Shown: positions 54,589 through 63,388, numbered from the stretch's first letter. The stretch: DNA of 64,000 nt from Bradyrhizobium sp. Ghvi (GCF_900115265.1 NZ_FOVU01000012.1:111246-175245); one strand, 5' to 3'. The notes: generated from the letters alone by a model not told the origin. Numbers and translations: made by a program.

Positions 54589-54755
54589 CGCTCGGCCTCG
54601 CCTCTCCCCGTAATAACGCGGAGAGGCGGTGAGAGCGTCGCGTTGGTTAACTGGTCGCGAATGGACTTCGCATCTGCCGCATGGTGCATCCACGTCTCGT
54701 TTACGCAAAGGCGCCTATCGTTTCGCCTCGATGTCCATCAAAAGGGGGAATGACC

Positions 54756-54905
54756 ATGGGCCAACGCGCTCGCCCGACCGCGGCGGAAACCTTCGCGCCT
54801 ACCGATCTTTGGCAGGGAATCCTGCTGGTGTCGTCATTCGGCTTCTGGGCCGTGATGCTCGGCCTGATGCCGGCGCTGCTGCTTCGGGTCTGGCTCGCGG
54901 GCTGA
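54756..54905 (+). CDS. 49-residue membrane mini-protein
   Basis: ATG 54756 with AGGGGG eight bases upstream. One transmembrane helix (FGFWAVMLGLMPALLLRVWL), with a short hydrophilic N-terminus. Small proteins like this are often respiratory-complex or regulatory subunits; no partner is visible. Confidence 0.6.
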   Translation: MGQRARPTAAETFAPTDLWQGILLVSSFGFWAVMLGLMPALLLRVWLAG

Positions 54906-55024
54906 GCGGATAGTTAAGCCGGCGTCACAAATGCGCTCAAAATGCGAGCGGCGCTGCAAGCCGGAATCTTAAAGCGTCCCGCGTATTGTTGATCCCCATA
55001 AGCGAAGAAATCGCGGGGGCGATC

Positions 55025-55195
55025 ATGACCAATCAGAATGATATGGCGTCGCATTGCGGCGCCACGCAGTACGGCCTTGACGATACCGAGCAGCAGGGCT
55101 TTTCCACCGAAGACATCATCTGGGCCGTCGGCATCTGGTCGGTGATCCTGACGCTGTCGCCGGTCATTCTGTTCTACATGCTGATGGTGGCCTAA
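55025..55195 (+). CDS. 56-residue membrane mini-protein
   Basis: ATG 55025 with GGGGG upstream. A hydrophilic N-terminal half (GATQYGLDDTEQQGFSTED) and one C-terminal helix (IIWAVGIWSVILTLSPVILF). Unrelated in sequence to the mini-protein at 54756 but similar in design. Function unknown. Confidence 0.6.
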   Translation: MTNQNDMASHCGATQYGLDDTEQQGFSTEDIIWAVGIWSVILTLSPVILFYMLMVA

Positions 55196-55222
55196 CTTCA
55201 CTGTCGGTCCCCAAAAACGCAA

Positions 55223-55245
55223 AACGCGCGGACTTCCCGCGCGTT
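55223..55245. terminator. Shared hairpin between convergent genes
   Basis: AACGCGCGG (55223-55231), 5-base loop, CCGCGCGTT (55237-55245). There is no clear T-run on the plus strand; it may serve both the mini-protein gene and the ParA gene. Confidence 0.45.
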
Positions 55246-55272
55246 CGTCGTCCGGGGAATGATTGAATGAAA

Positions 55273-55950
55273 TTATGCCGCCTGCTTGTGCATTGCGCCG
55301 GAAGCCGACGCCGTGCCGCGAATTGCTTTCACTGAACGCTCGATCGCCGCCCATAGTCTTGCAATTTCCTGGGCTGCACGGCTCTCGGCCTGATATTCAC
55401 GCGCGCCTTCGCCGTGGCTGAGTGCCATCAACAAATCCGAACGATTGGTGATCTGACCGCCCCATACCGGAGCGCGAAACTTGGCCAGCGCCTCGCGGGC
55501 GATGGTGACGATTGGGCTTTCGGCTTCGTCGCGCTTGGCCGGCGCACCGTTGAGCACGACCGCGTAGGGCTTGCGGGCGGCACGGCACATCTGGATGGTT
55601 TCCTGCACCGCGTTGACGTCGAACACGCCGGGACGGGCGGGGATCACCACCATGGTGGCATTCTTGATCGCATCGTCGACGACGGCCGAGAGATTCGGCG
55701 GCGTGTCGATCAACACCCATTCGTAACCGTCGCGCTTGGCCGCGGAGACGATGCCGCTGACCGAGTTCACGGCCGCCTTGATCGGCGGCTCGTTGGTGCC
55801 ACGCAGCTTGTGCCACAGCGTCAGCGAGCCCTGCGGATCGGCGTCCACCAGCATCACCTGCTTGCTCGCCTTGATCTGCGCAGCGAGATGTGCAGCCAGG
55901 GTACTCTTGCCCGAGCCGCCTTTACGCGATGCAAAAACAATAACGTTCAT
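55273..55950 (-). CDS. ParA-family ATPase
   Basis: 225 residues. Deviant Walker A KGGSGKST at residues 10-17, Asp in VLIDTPPNLS, MLVDADPQGS typical of ParA/Soj. GGAGG lies 8 bases before ATG 55950; longer frames upstream are shadows. No ParB is adjacent, so an orphan ParA that positions chromosomal or cellular cargo is likely. Preserved core codon use. Confidence 0.88.
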   Translation of the reverse strand: MNVIVFASRKGGSGKSTLAAHLAAQIKASKQVMLVDADPQGSLTLWHKLRGTNEPPIKAAVNSVSGIVSAAKRDGYEWVLIDTPPNLSAVVDDAIKNATMVVIPARPGVFDVNAVQETIQMCRAARKPYAVVLNGAPAKRDEAESPIVTIAREALAKFRAPVWGGQITNRSDLLMALSHGEGAREYQAESRAAQEIARLWAAIERSVKAIRGTASASGAMHKQAA

Positions 55951-56056
55951 ACCTCTGGCCTCCAGATTGACCCCAGGCCGCGAAAATGAATCACCACGCT
56001 GATTCGGGAAAGAAAAATTTGCCCGGGGGTTCCTCGCCGCCACGAAATAACAGGAC

Positions 56057-56338
56057 ATGGCACATTTGAGTCACACTGCCTCGCGCGACGACAGCTATGA
56101 ACCGCTGTTCACGCCCGGCAGTCGTAATGTTTCTGATGCAATCGCGCGGAAAAGTTTCGAGCTACAACCTCGCCGCGCAAATCCTTACGGCAAGCTTTCC
56201 AGCGCAGAAGCGCAATCGCTGCAAGCGTTGCGCGAGCAGCGCGAACAAAACGAGTCCGGTGCTGTCCTGTGGCTGGTGTGCCCCTTCATTTTGACGCGAG
56301 GGGCGCGCGGAGGTTTCGAGCAGGGAACGCGGCGCTAG
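56057..56338 (+). CDS. Hypothetical protein, frame ambiguous
   Basis: ATG 56057 to 56338 would give 93 residues with a helical middle (LSSAEAQSLQALREQREQNE). In the other frame, 56097-56294 gives 65 residues ending KRNRCKRCASSANKTSPVLS then CGWC, two CxxC pairs like a zinc ribbon. Only one is likely real. Divergent from ParA and overlapping the Cys-rich protein stop by four bases. Confidence 0.35.
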   Translation: MAHLSHTASRDDSYEPLFTPGSRNVSDAIARKSFELQPRRANPYGKLSSAEAQSLQALREQREQNESGAVLWLVCPFILTRGARGGFEQGTRR

Positions 56339-56673
56339 CCGTCGTCGGTCTTTTTCTTCTTGGCCGCCCTCGACTTTGTCTTCTTGGCGACGACCGGCTT
56401 GATGTTGGTCGGCCTGCCGGCGCGGACCTCGCCCGGCTCCGGCCCGCGGCGGAAGAACACCGCGCATTGCGGCGACAACTGCGCCTTCTTCTGGATCATG
56501 CAGGCGGTGATGGCATCGACGTTGGGAACGAACTCGCCACACAGCCGCATCGCATCCGGCGTGCAGGCCTGCTGCTCCTCCGGCGTATAGGCAAAGCCCC
56601 GGCCCGGCAGGACCAGAACGGCGAGTGCGAGGCTTGCGGCGGCCCAGGACGTCGTGACGCGAGATACCGGCAT
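56335..56673 (-). CDS. Secreted Cys-rich small protein
   Basis: 112 residues. Signal peptide at residues 8-28 (hydrophobic, ending near FAY). The mature part has the spacing of the cysteine-rich repeat family: ACTPDAMRLCGEFVPNVDAITACM then CAVFF. The C-terminal tail is strongly basic (KKTKSRAAKKKKTDDG). GGGGGGATCG precedes ATG 56673. Periplasmic; function unknown. Confidence 0.75.
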   Translation of the reverse strand: MPVSRVTTSWAAASLALAVLVLPGRGFAYTPEEQQACTPDAMRLCGEFVPNVDAITACMIQKKAQLSPQCAVFFRRGPEPGEVRAGRPTNIKPVVAKKTKSRAAKKKKTDDG

Positions 56674-56851
56674 CGATCCCCCCAAATGACGAGTCGGGCG
56701 GGAGTGTGGGTGAACGGGCGTTGGTTGGCAACGAGGGCGGAGGCGAAAGGTCGGACGTGTGCGGTCTCGGCAACAGGGAGGGCGGCTCGCCATCTCCTCC
56801 GTGGCCGGGTCGCGGAGGATGACGGTTGCGCGCGGGGAAGCCCCCTGCCCG

Positions 56852-56968
56852 AACCGCGAAAACAACCCCATGCACAGTAGCCACGTCCCTGGCTCGCCTC
56901 GCGAATTCGCACCACCTTGCGGATTTTACGAAATCCCTTTGACACGTCGGGCAAAACAGCGGCATGAT
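56852..56968 (+). repeat. Dispersed repeat with promoter-like end, copy B
   Basis: First block from AACCGC to CACAGTAG (56852-56880), second TTGACA then CGTCGGGCAAAACA (56939-56958). TTGACA and CATGAT (56963-56968) are 18 bp apart. It points at the AEC transporter start 57 bases downstream. Matches copy A at 6785-6881. Confidence 0.65.
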
Positions 56969-57024
56969 GGCATGATCGAGACGCTTGGGGTGGTGGGCCT
57001 GATCTCCCCGTGAGGGAGAACCGT

Positions 57025-57969
57025 ATGGCCACAATCTTGATCGTCGCGCCGGTGTTTGCGTTGATCGCGGCCGGTTATGCGTCGGTGCTGTTTCGCTTCG
57101 TCTCCGAGGGCGCGCACAAGGGCATCTCCGAGTTCGCCTTCAGCATCGCGATCCCCGCGCTGTTGTTTCGCACCATCGTGGTGTCCGAATTCCCCGACGT
57201 CAGTCCCTACAGGATGTGGGGCGCCTATTACGGCGCGCTGGCGCTGACCTGGATCGCGGCGCTTGTCATCTCAGCGTTCTTGCGCAAGGGCCGCGACACC
57301 AGAGAGGACGGTATCGTGTTCGCGATCGGCTCGGTCTACGGCAACATCGTGATGCTCGGCATTCCGCTCGTGCTCTCTGCGCTCGGCAACGAGGCCGCGG
57401 GGCCGATGTCGCTGATCCTGTCGGTGAACACGCCGCTGCTGTGGCTCTGCGGCATCCTGCAGATGGAGCTCGTCAGCCGCAAAGGAAACAGCTCGCCTCT
57501 GGCGGTGCTGTGGCCCGTGCTCGCAGATCTCGTGCGCAACCCCTTGATGCTCGGAATCGCTTTTGGCGTGATCTGGCGCTTCACCGGTCTCGGCCTCACC
57601 CCCGTGGTCGACAAGACCATCGAGCTGCTGGCGCAAGCGGGCTCGCCGGCCGCGCTGATCGCGCTCGGCATCAACCTGTTTCGCTTCGAAGTGAAGGGCG
57701 AGACGTTAAGCGTCGCCGTGATGTGCGCGCTCAAGCTGCTCGCCATGCCGGCGACAGCGTTCGTGCTGGCAAAGCTGCTGGGCCTGCCGCCGGTTGCGAG
57801 CGGCGTCATCGTGCTGTTCGCGGCGATGCCGACCGGCGCCAACGCCTACATCTTCGCCGCGCAGTATCAGCGGCAGGTGAACCCGGTGTCCGGCGCGGTG
57901 GCGCTGGGCACGCTGCTGGCGGCGGTGACGCTGCCGGTGGTGGTGTGGGTGATGGCTGGGGCAAGGTAA
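57025..57969 (+). CDS. AEC-family (auxin efflux carrier-like) transporter
   Basis: 314 residues, ten hydrophobic helices. VIVLFAAMPTGANAYIFAAQY and the GSVYGNIVMLGIPLVLSALG motif are typical of this family, which exports organic acids such as malonate in bacteria. ATG 57025 with GAGGGAGAAC upstream. Apparently driven by the promoter-like repeat. A degraded copy of its last 85 bases occurs at 59341. Confidence 0.85.
   Translation: MATILIVAPVFALIAAGYASVLFRFVSEGAHKGISEFAFSIAIPALLFRTIVVSEFPDVSPYRMWGAYYGALALTWIAALVISAFLRKGRDTREDGIVFAIGSVYGNIVMLGIPLVLSALGNEAAGPMSLILSVNTPLLWLCGILQMELVSRKGNSSPLAVLWPVLADLVRNPLMLGIAFGVIWRFTGLGLTPVVDKTIELLAQAGSPAALIALGINLFRFEVKGETLSVAVMCALKLLAMPATAFVLAKLLGLPPVASGVIVLFAAMPTGANAYIFAAQYQRQVNPVSGAVALGTLLAAVTLPVVVWVMAGAR
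57886..57969 (+). repeat. Direct repeat: 3' end of the AEC gene
   Basis: This end is repeated, diverged, at 59341-59425. The two share an exact 21-base block at 57910-57930 and 59369-59389. Confidence 0.65.
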
Positions 57970-58206
57970 GATCGGTCACCTGAAATGCACCGGGATCGTT
58001 TGAGCAGAGCGATCCAAGCCCATGCGATAGCTCTGCCGCCGGCACCACTTGACGGCAGCTTTTGAGTGACGCTCAGTTTCGGCCACTGCGGCCAGTGCGC
58101 CAATACAACCTTTACCTGTGGAAAATGCACAAAACTACCTGCCACCCCCTTACCCGGTCCCGCTTTCCTTGCGGAAATGGAACCGGGCATAAAAGGGGGC
58201 ACTCCG

Positions 58207-59235
58207 ATGAAGAGACTATTGGCATCTACGTGCGCAAGTTTGGCGCTTACTAACTGCACCGGGCTCGATCCGTCGAAACTTATTCCGGGAGCCGTGTCAT
58301 CGTTCCAATCGTCTATCGGTGCGACCACGGCGATGGAAGCCAAGCTGATCGCGGCGTGGCAGGCCGAGAACAAGGGCCTGCTCTACCTCTCTGGGCAAGA
58401 CTACAATTGCGGAGACCCAAAGAGCACACTCTACAAGCGATACGTGGCCGCGAAAGACCCCGGCACGCTCGTCACGGAAGATCACGTCAACAAGTATTGG
58501 ACTTCCAGTCTCGAATATGTGGGTGCCTATCTAAAATTGATGACGGCGATCTCGACCAGCGCTCAAAACGATCAGAAGGTCATCAAGCAGATCGTGGCGA
58601 TCGGCACCACGGCTGCGGGCTATATTCCTGACATCCCGACCAAATCGGCAACGGAGGCGCTGAGCGCGCTAGGCACGCTCGCGACTGACGTTCGTGGACT
58701 GATTGCCGTTGGGCAGATCAGCGATGCAGCACACAAGGCGCAAAAGCCGCTAGCTACAGCCGTCAAGTATCTGAAGCGCTACTATCCGAAATTCCTTGCC
58801 AAGGAACAGGCAGCGTTCAGCGCGTGGGACGAGTGCGCGAACGAGAAGCTCATTTTCATTCGCGATCAGCCCTTGAGAAAGATTCCGACCTACCAAAGCA
58901 ACTACTTTGTCGCCGCGAATGGATTTGAACTCGACAATGCCTACCAGGCCTATCTCGCGCAGCGGCAATCCTACACGTTCGATGCGACCGTACAAGGTAT
59001 CGACAAGCTGCTCGACCAGATCATCGATGAGAACGACAAGCTCGCCAATCCGACCTTGACCTGGGAAGGCTTCCAGACGGCGGTACAGACACTGGACACG
59101 CTGTACACTGATCTGGACAAGGCTGCCTCTGCGGTGCAGGCGTTCGGGACGCCCAGCAAACCAGTTGGCGTATCGAAGTCGGCTTCAGCTTCCCCCGACA
59201 TTCGAGCGCAGATGCGGGTCGCGTCGGCCAATTGA
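58207..59235 (+). CDS. Putative lipoprotein, unknown function
   Basis: 342 residues. The signal peptide ends in a lipobox (ALTNC), so the protein should be lipid-anchored in the envelope. The mature chain is helical and hydrophilic with several Lys/Gln-rich segments (DQKVIKQIVAIGTTAAGY) and no known domain. GGGGG is eight bases before ATG 58207. More AT-rich codons than the AEC gene. It is flanked by direct repeats of AEC 3' sequence 1459 bp apart, which suggests it arrived by insertion or duplication. Confidence 0.65.
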   Translation: MKRLLASTCASLALTNCTGLDPSKLIPGAVSSFQSSIGATTAMEAKLIAAWQAENKGLLYLSGQDYNCGDPKSTLYKRYVAAKDPGTLVTEDHVNKYWTSSLEYVGAYLKLMTAISTSAQNDQKVIKQIVAIGTTAAGYIPDIPTKSATEALSALGTLATDVRGLIAVGQISDAAHKAQKPLATAVKYLKRYYPKFLAKEQAAFSAWDECANEKLIFIRDQPLRKIPTYQSNYFVAANGFELDNAYQAYLAQRQSYTFDATVQGIDKLLDQIIDENDKLANPTLTWEGFQTAVQTLDTLYTDLDKAASAVQAFGTPSKPVGVSKSASASPDIRAQMRVASAN

Positions 59236-59340
59236 AGCTCTTGCCAAACTGACAGTGCACAACTGCTTGGTTGCGAGGGTTCCGATCCCGCGTGATTTGG
59301 AGGCTTGAGGTTAGTGCGCTGTCGCGGTCGTTCGGCTGGT

Positions 59341-59425
59341 GGACCCGGCGTGCGCGGTAGCGCTGGGGACGCTGCTGGCGGCGGTGACGTTTCCGGTGTG
59401 GTGATGATGGTGGCGGGGTGAGATA
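59341..59425 (+). repeat. Direct repeat: degraded copy of the AEC 3' end
   Basis: Partner of 57886-57969. Small indels destroy the reading frame. It is the only recognisable content of the 59236-59577 gap. Confidence 0.65.
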
Positions 59426-59577
59426 GATCGCCTGCGCTCGCGGAACTAAGTACTGTTGTCGTCAATTTTTAGCTTCCGTAATTCTGCGGGTGCGAAGTCT
59501 GCAACACCCGCCGATCACGCGATCGCCATTTTGATCTCGCTCAATTCGACGTTGATACCGGTGATAGGGTGGCTGCT

Positions 59578-59913
59578 GTGATCACCCCGGGCAAATATTC
59601 CGTTTGGTTCAAAACGCCGGTCGGCGAAGGCGCCGGCGTGGTCGAGTTCGGCCCCGACGGGAAACTGGACGGCGGCGACGACACGTTTGCCTATGCGGGA
59701 CACTGGACGCAGCAGGGCGAGCACTTCAAAGCCAGTCTTTCTGCAAAGCGCGTGGTCGCGGCCCCGCCCGGCGTGTTCGGATTGGACGAGATCGACATCG
59801 TCGTGTCGGGGCGGTCGGTCGATGAAACGTCGACGTCTTGCACGGGGTTTGCGAAACAGGCGCCGGGGTTGAGGCTCGAGGTGGAGCTGGTGCGGATTGT
59901 TGGGGGGCAGTGA
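59578..59913 (+). CDS. GrlR-family-like regulatory protein
   Basis: 111 residues. The small beta-barrel pattern of GrlR: GKYSVWFKTPVGEGAGVVEF, then GKLDGGDDTFAYAGHW and a closing GFAKQAPGLRLEVELV. GrlR is a type III secretion repressor in enteric bacteria, but single-domain homologues of unknown role occur in rhizobia. GTG 59578 gives the conserved VITPGKYSVWF start; an in-frame GTG at 59569 is an alternative. Confidence 0.65.
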   Translation: MITPGKYSVWFKTPVGEGAGVVEFGPDGKLDGGDDTFAYAGHWTQQGEHFKASLSAKRVVAAPPGVFGLDEIDIVVSGRSVDETSTSCTGFAKQAPGLRLEVELVRIVGGQ

Positions 59914-60241
59914 CGATGCGTGCGGCTGCAGGATCGGCAGTCCAGCACCTCGCCGCAATTCTCATCACGGTTTTCGGCGGACGCGTCCTTGTTCCGGACG
60001 TCCTCGCCACCCGCCCAGACCGCGTGCGCCCTTACAGAATTTCGCCTCCTGCCGATGTATCGGGACGCCTTTCCAACCCTGATACTGCGCATGTCTCCTG
60101 ATGAAGTGGGAGATCTCAACGGCTGGAAATTTCACGATGACGGCATCCATCTGAACCGCCGCGGGGGCTGACTCGATCGGGCTATTGCCTTCCGGATTTG
60201 CCGCATGGGATCATCTTGGCACGATTCACCAAGGCATCCCC
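59914..60241. other. Gap with a possible hydrolase scar
   Basis: No intact gene. The frame ending near 60171 reads GWKFHDDGIHLNRRGG, which faintly recalls the catalytic Asp-His block at the end of SGNH hydrolases; with no start or upstream motif it would be only a scar. Confidence 0.3.
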
Positions 60242-61318
60242 ATGGCGTCCGCTCCCAAGATGCTCCGCGTCCACGTCGTGCAGTGTCGCGGCACGCCTTA
60301 CGAGGTTGGCCGGGCTCAGGCGGATGCCTTTGCGGCGACGCTGAGGGGCAAGGCGTTTCTCCGCCGCAAAAATGTGCGGCTGCCATGGTGGTTCAATGTT
60401 CGAACCGAGGAGCGCGCCTTCAGGACATACGGCCCTGACCTGTGGGAGGAGATCGGCGGGATCGCCGAAGGGCTCAACATCCCCCTTGAGCGCGCGGTTG
60501 CTCATTTCGGCAATGATGGCTTGCGGATGCCAACGGGGGGCTGCTCGGCCGTGATGAGCGGCGGCGTCTATGGTCGCAACTATGATTTCTGGCCGCGCGG
60601 CTACGAGGCGCGCTTCGCGCTGATCCAGGTGCGCGGCAGCTACGCCAGCATCGGCAGCAGTCACCAATTGACGGGACGCCTCGACGGCATGAACGAGCAC
60701 GGCCTGTCCATCGGCCTGCATCTGGTGCGGGCGCGACCGCGATCGCCGGGCCTCACCAGCACGTTGCTGATCAGGCGCGTGCTCGACAGCTGCGCGACGA
60801 CAGCGGAAGCCGTCGCCTTTCTACGTCGCACGCCGCATGCCATGAGTTACAATTATTCGCTGCTCGATTCCGGCGGCGTGGCGGCGGTGGTCGAAGCCGG
60901 AGCTGGTACTGTCGCGGTGCGTCTGGGCGATTGGCTCGCCTGCACCAATCACTTCCAGTCGGCGCAACTGCGAGCCTTGAACCGCCGCGTTGCCCACTCG
61001 ATTGACCGCCTGCCACCTCTCGAAGGCTGGGCCGCGCGCGCGCTCAGTGCCGAACAGACTTTTAGTGCGCTGAACCTCTCGGCCTCGCCGGCCTTCCACA
61101 ACTACGGCAACTGCCAAACGCTGCACACCATCGTCGCCGAGCCGCGCAAGCGACGATTCCTGATCGGCATCGGCGGCGATGCCGCGGCGCTGGAAGAGGA
61201 CATGCTGGATGTTGATTTCGGGGGGTGGGTGGAAGGGGAGGATTTGGCGATCAGGCAGCTGAGGGGACAGCTTGGTTTGGGGCGGCGAGTGGTGCGGAGG
61301 GGGAGGAGGGCGACCTAA
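60242..61318 (+). CDS. C45-family autoproteolytic acyltransferase/hydrolase
   Basis: 358 residues. Members cut themselves before a conserved Cys and then hydrolyse or transfer acyl groups (isopenicillin acyltransferase type). The candidate nucleophile is Cys in PTGGCSAVMSGGVYGRNYDF, around residue 102; RLDGMNEHGLSIGLH follows as in the family, then a helical C-terminus. Starts at ATG 60242. Its 3' end abuts the truncated toxin gene within five bases, indicating a past junction there. Confidence 0.82.
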   Translation: MASAPKMLRVHVVQCRGTPYEVGRAQADAFAATLRGKAFLRRKNVRLPWWFNVRTEERAFRTYGPDLWEEIGGIAEGLNIPLERAVAHFGNDGLRMPTGGCSAVMSGGVYGRNYDFWPRGYEARFALIQVRGSYASIGSSHQLTGRLDGMNEHGLSIGLHLVRARPRSPGLTSTLLIRRVLDSCATTAEAVAFLRRTPHAMSYNYSLLDSGGVAAVVEAGAGTVAVRLGDWLACTNHFQSAQLRALNRRVAHSIDRLPPLEGWAARALSAEQTFSALNLSASPAFHNYGNCQTLHTIVAEPRKRRFLIGIGGDAAALEEDMLDVDFGGWVEGEDLAIRQLRGQLGLGRRVVRRGRRAT

Positions 61319-61323
61319 GGGTT

Positions 61324-61524
61324 GTGGTGATACGGTCGCCCGCGGATTTGAAGAGGGCGTTTGGAGCCAATGTCGACTTTGTCGGAGATAGCAGAGCCAT
61401 CTTCGATATAGGTGGAAACAAGTACCGCCTCGTCATTCACTTTGCGTATCTACACAAAGCCGCCCTGATCAAGTTTGTCGGTACGCACAAAGACTACGAC
61501 AAGATAGATGCGGAGACGGTGTGA
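61324..61524 (+). pseudogene. Truncated HigB-like toxin
   Basis: The HigB core is clear (SPADLKRAFGANVDFVGD, DIGGNKYRLVIHFAYLHK, FVGTHKDYDKIDAETV) and runs to the normal C-terminus, but the N-terminal 30 or so residues of the family are missing: upstream of about 61324 the frame becomes the antisense-like 3' end of the C45 gene. A GTG at 61324 gives 66 residues. mRNA interferase activity is doubtful. The stop overlaps the antitoxin start. Confidence 0.65.
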
Positions 61525-61907
61525 TGATGGATGTTCGGCCTCTCCATAACGAACATGACTACAACTGGGCGATTGGCGAGATAGCTCGTTGTTTCGAGGC
61601 CCAGCCCGCAATCGGTACGCCCGAGAGCGACGGGTTTGAGGTGCTCGCAACTCTCATCCGGTCGTACGAAGACGCGCACTTCGAAATTCCTCATGCCGAT
61701 CCAGTCGAGGTCCTGGAGTTCGCGATCGACTCCATGGGAAAAACTCAGACTGACTTGAGTGAACTCATCGGACGGAATCGCGCGTCCGAGATCCTGAATC
61801 GCGTCCGCCCGTTGACGCTTGATATGATCCGCAAGATCAGCGCTGAATGGCACATACCCGTTGAGCTGCTGACTTCGCAGTATGAATTGGCCAAGGCTCA
61901 CGCGTAA
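61524..61907 (+). CDS. HigA-type antitoxin
   Basis: 127 residues. The N-terminal MDVRPLHNEHDYNWAIGEIARCFE block is the usual toxin-binding part (true start may be ATG 61527). The C-terminal Xre-like helix-turn-helix is intact (GKTQTDLSELIGRNRASEILNRVRPLTLDMIRKIS). Overlaps the toxin remnant by one to four bases. With the toxin decapitated it is an orphan antitoxin that might still bind DNA. Confidence 0.82.
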   Translation: MMDVRPLHNEHDYNWAIGEIARCFEAQPAIGTPESDGFEVLATLIRSYEDAHFEIPHADPVEVLEFAIDSMGKTQTDLSELIGRNRASEILNRVRPLTLDMIRKISAEWHIPVELLTSQYELAKAHA

Positions 61908-61975
61908 TCTTTGAGGCGCGCGCGATCGGGCAGGCGAAAACCAGAGCGAGCTTCAGCAGACGGAAAATACAGCGC

Positions 61976-62025
61976 TGGTACAGTTGGGTGGGCTCGAACC
62001 ACCGACCTCCTGTTCCACAGACACA
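61976..62025 (-). other. tRNA 3' fragment (island junction)
   Basis: On the minus strand: anticodon-arm-like AACAGG, variable GAGGTC, T-arm GGTGG-TTCGAGC-CCACC, acceptor strand CAACTGT, A73 and CCA. No matching 5' acceptor strand (ACAGTTG) lies upstream, so this is not a whole tRNA. It is what remains at the attR side of an island that used a tRNA 3' end. Confidence 0.6.
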
Positions 62026-62059
62026 GCTAGGGCTCCGCCGACGATACGCCATTTCCGCC

Positions 62060-62159
62060 TTTCGTACGAAAAGTTCAATAATATCAATAAATAAGACCGC
62101 CGATCTCCGCCTTACGTGCGCTGCAATTGGCGCTATCGTGGTAGCTACGTGGTAGCTAC
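62060..62159. promoter_or_regulatory. Palindrome and tandem repeat before the integrase
   Basis: TTTCGTACGAAA (62060-62071) is a perfect palindrome; GTGGTAGCTAC is repeated in tandem at 62138-62159, ending 11 bases before the integrase ATG. Probable integrase, excisionase or repressor binding sites. Confidence 0.45.
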
Positions 62160-62170
62160 AGAGGCGATCG

Positions 62171-63388
62171 ATGGCGGTTTCGAGTATCACGATCCGTGCA
62201 GTGCAAGCACTCAAGCCGGGCGAGACTATCTGGGATGCAGACCACCGCGAAGCGGTGCGGGGCTTTGGCGTTCGGCGTCAACGCGACCAGGCGACCTATG
62301 TCCTCAAGTACCGCGTGTTCAGCCGTCAGCGCTTCGTCACGATCGGTCCTCATGGTTCCCCGTGGACACCCGAGCTCGCACGCAAGGAGGCCAAGCGGCT
62401 TTTGGGGTTGGTTGCCAATGGCAAAGACCCGGCAGCCGAGAAAGCAAAGGCGCGCCTGCAGGCGGCCGACACCCTCCGGGTGATCGCTGATCAGTATCTC
62501 CGGGACGCCAAGCAAAGGTTGAAGCCCCGGACCTATTCTGAAGTTGAACGCTACTTGTTGGTCAGTTGGAAACCCCTGCACCCGATCTCGGTTTTCCAGA
62601 TCAACCGTCGCCATATTTCGGCTCGTGTCGCTGACCTCGCATGCGTTCATGGACCGGTCTCAGCTGCCCGCGCCCGTACCGCCCTGTCCTCAACGTTCAA
62701 CTGGGCAATACGCGAGGGCCTCGACATTATTGCGAACCCGGTACTCGGCACTAACCGACCCGTACAGCCGGGAAGCCGCGAACGGGTCCTCACGGAGAGG
62801 GAACTATCAGCCATCTGGCACGCCTGTGGCGATGACGATTATGGGCGCATTGTGCGTTTGTTGCTGCTCACAGCTCAGCGCCGAGACGAAGTAGGCAGCA
62901 TGCAATGGGCCGAACTTGATACCTTGTCGGGGCTCTGGACGCTGCCCAGCGCCCGGACCAAGAACCGTCGCGAGCACTCGCTACCATTGGTTCCTGCCGC
63001 CTTATCCCTACTGCCACACCGCCAAATTGGCCGAGAATTCCTTTTTGGTGACGGGCCCCGGCGCAGCGGTGAACCCCATCGTGGTTTCTCAGGCTGGTCC
63101 AAGTCGAAGGCGGCGCTTGATGCACGCATGGCGAAAACCCTGGGGGCGCCCCTACCCCGTTGGACAGTTCACGATCTACGAAGATCGGCCTCCACAATGA
63201 TGGCCGACCGGCTTGGCGTGTTGCCACACATCGTGGAGGCGATCCTAAACCATGTCAGCGGTCACCGGGCGGGCGTTGCTGGGGTATATAACCGCGCTCG
63301 GTATGCGACCGAGATGCGCGAGGCGCTTGAGCGTTGGGCACAGCACGTGACGGCCCTCCCAGACCGGAGCCGGCTATTGGCAGAGTGA
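62171..63388 (+). CDS. P4-type tyrosine integrase
   Basis: 405 residues. An N-terminal DUF4102-like arm-binding domain (FGVRRQRDQATYVLKYRVFS), SAM-like core domain and catalytic domain with Arg (LLTAQRRDEVGSM), His-x-x-Arg (VHDLRRSASTMMAD), His (LNHVSG) and Tyr (GVYNRARYATEM). P4 integrases use tRNA 3' ends, in keeping with the fragment just upstream. Unrelated in detail to the integrase at 22991. The rest of its island lies right of the window. Confidence 0.9.
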   Translation: MAVSSITIRAVQALKPGETIWDADHREAVRGFGVRRQRDQATYVLKYRVFSRQRFVTIGPHGSPWTPELARKEAKRLLGLVANGKDPAAEKAKARLQAADTLRVIADQYLRDAKQRLKPRTYSEVERYLLVSWKPLHPISVFQINRRHISARVADLACVHGPVSAARARTALSSTFNWAIREGLDIIANPVLGTNRPVQPGSRERVLTERELSAIWHACGDDDYGRIVRLLLLTAQRRDEVGSMQWAELDTLSGLWTLPSARTKNRREHSLPLVPAALSLLPHRQIGREFLFGDGPRRSGEPHRGFSGWSKSKAALDARMAKTLGAPLPRWTVHDLRRSASTMMADRLGVLPHIVEAILNHVSGHRAGVAGVYNRARYATEMREALERWAQHVTALPDRSRLLAE

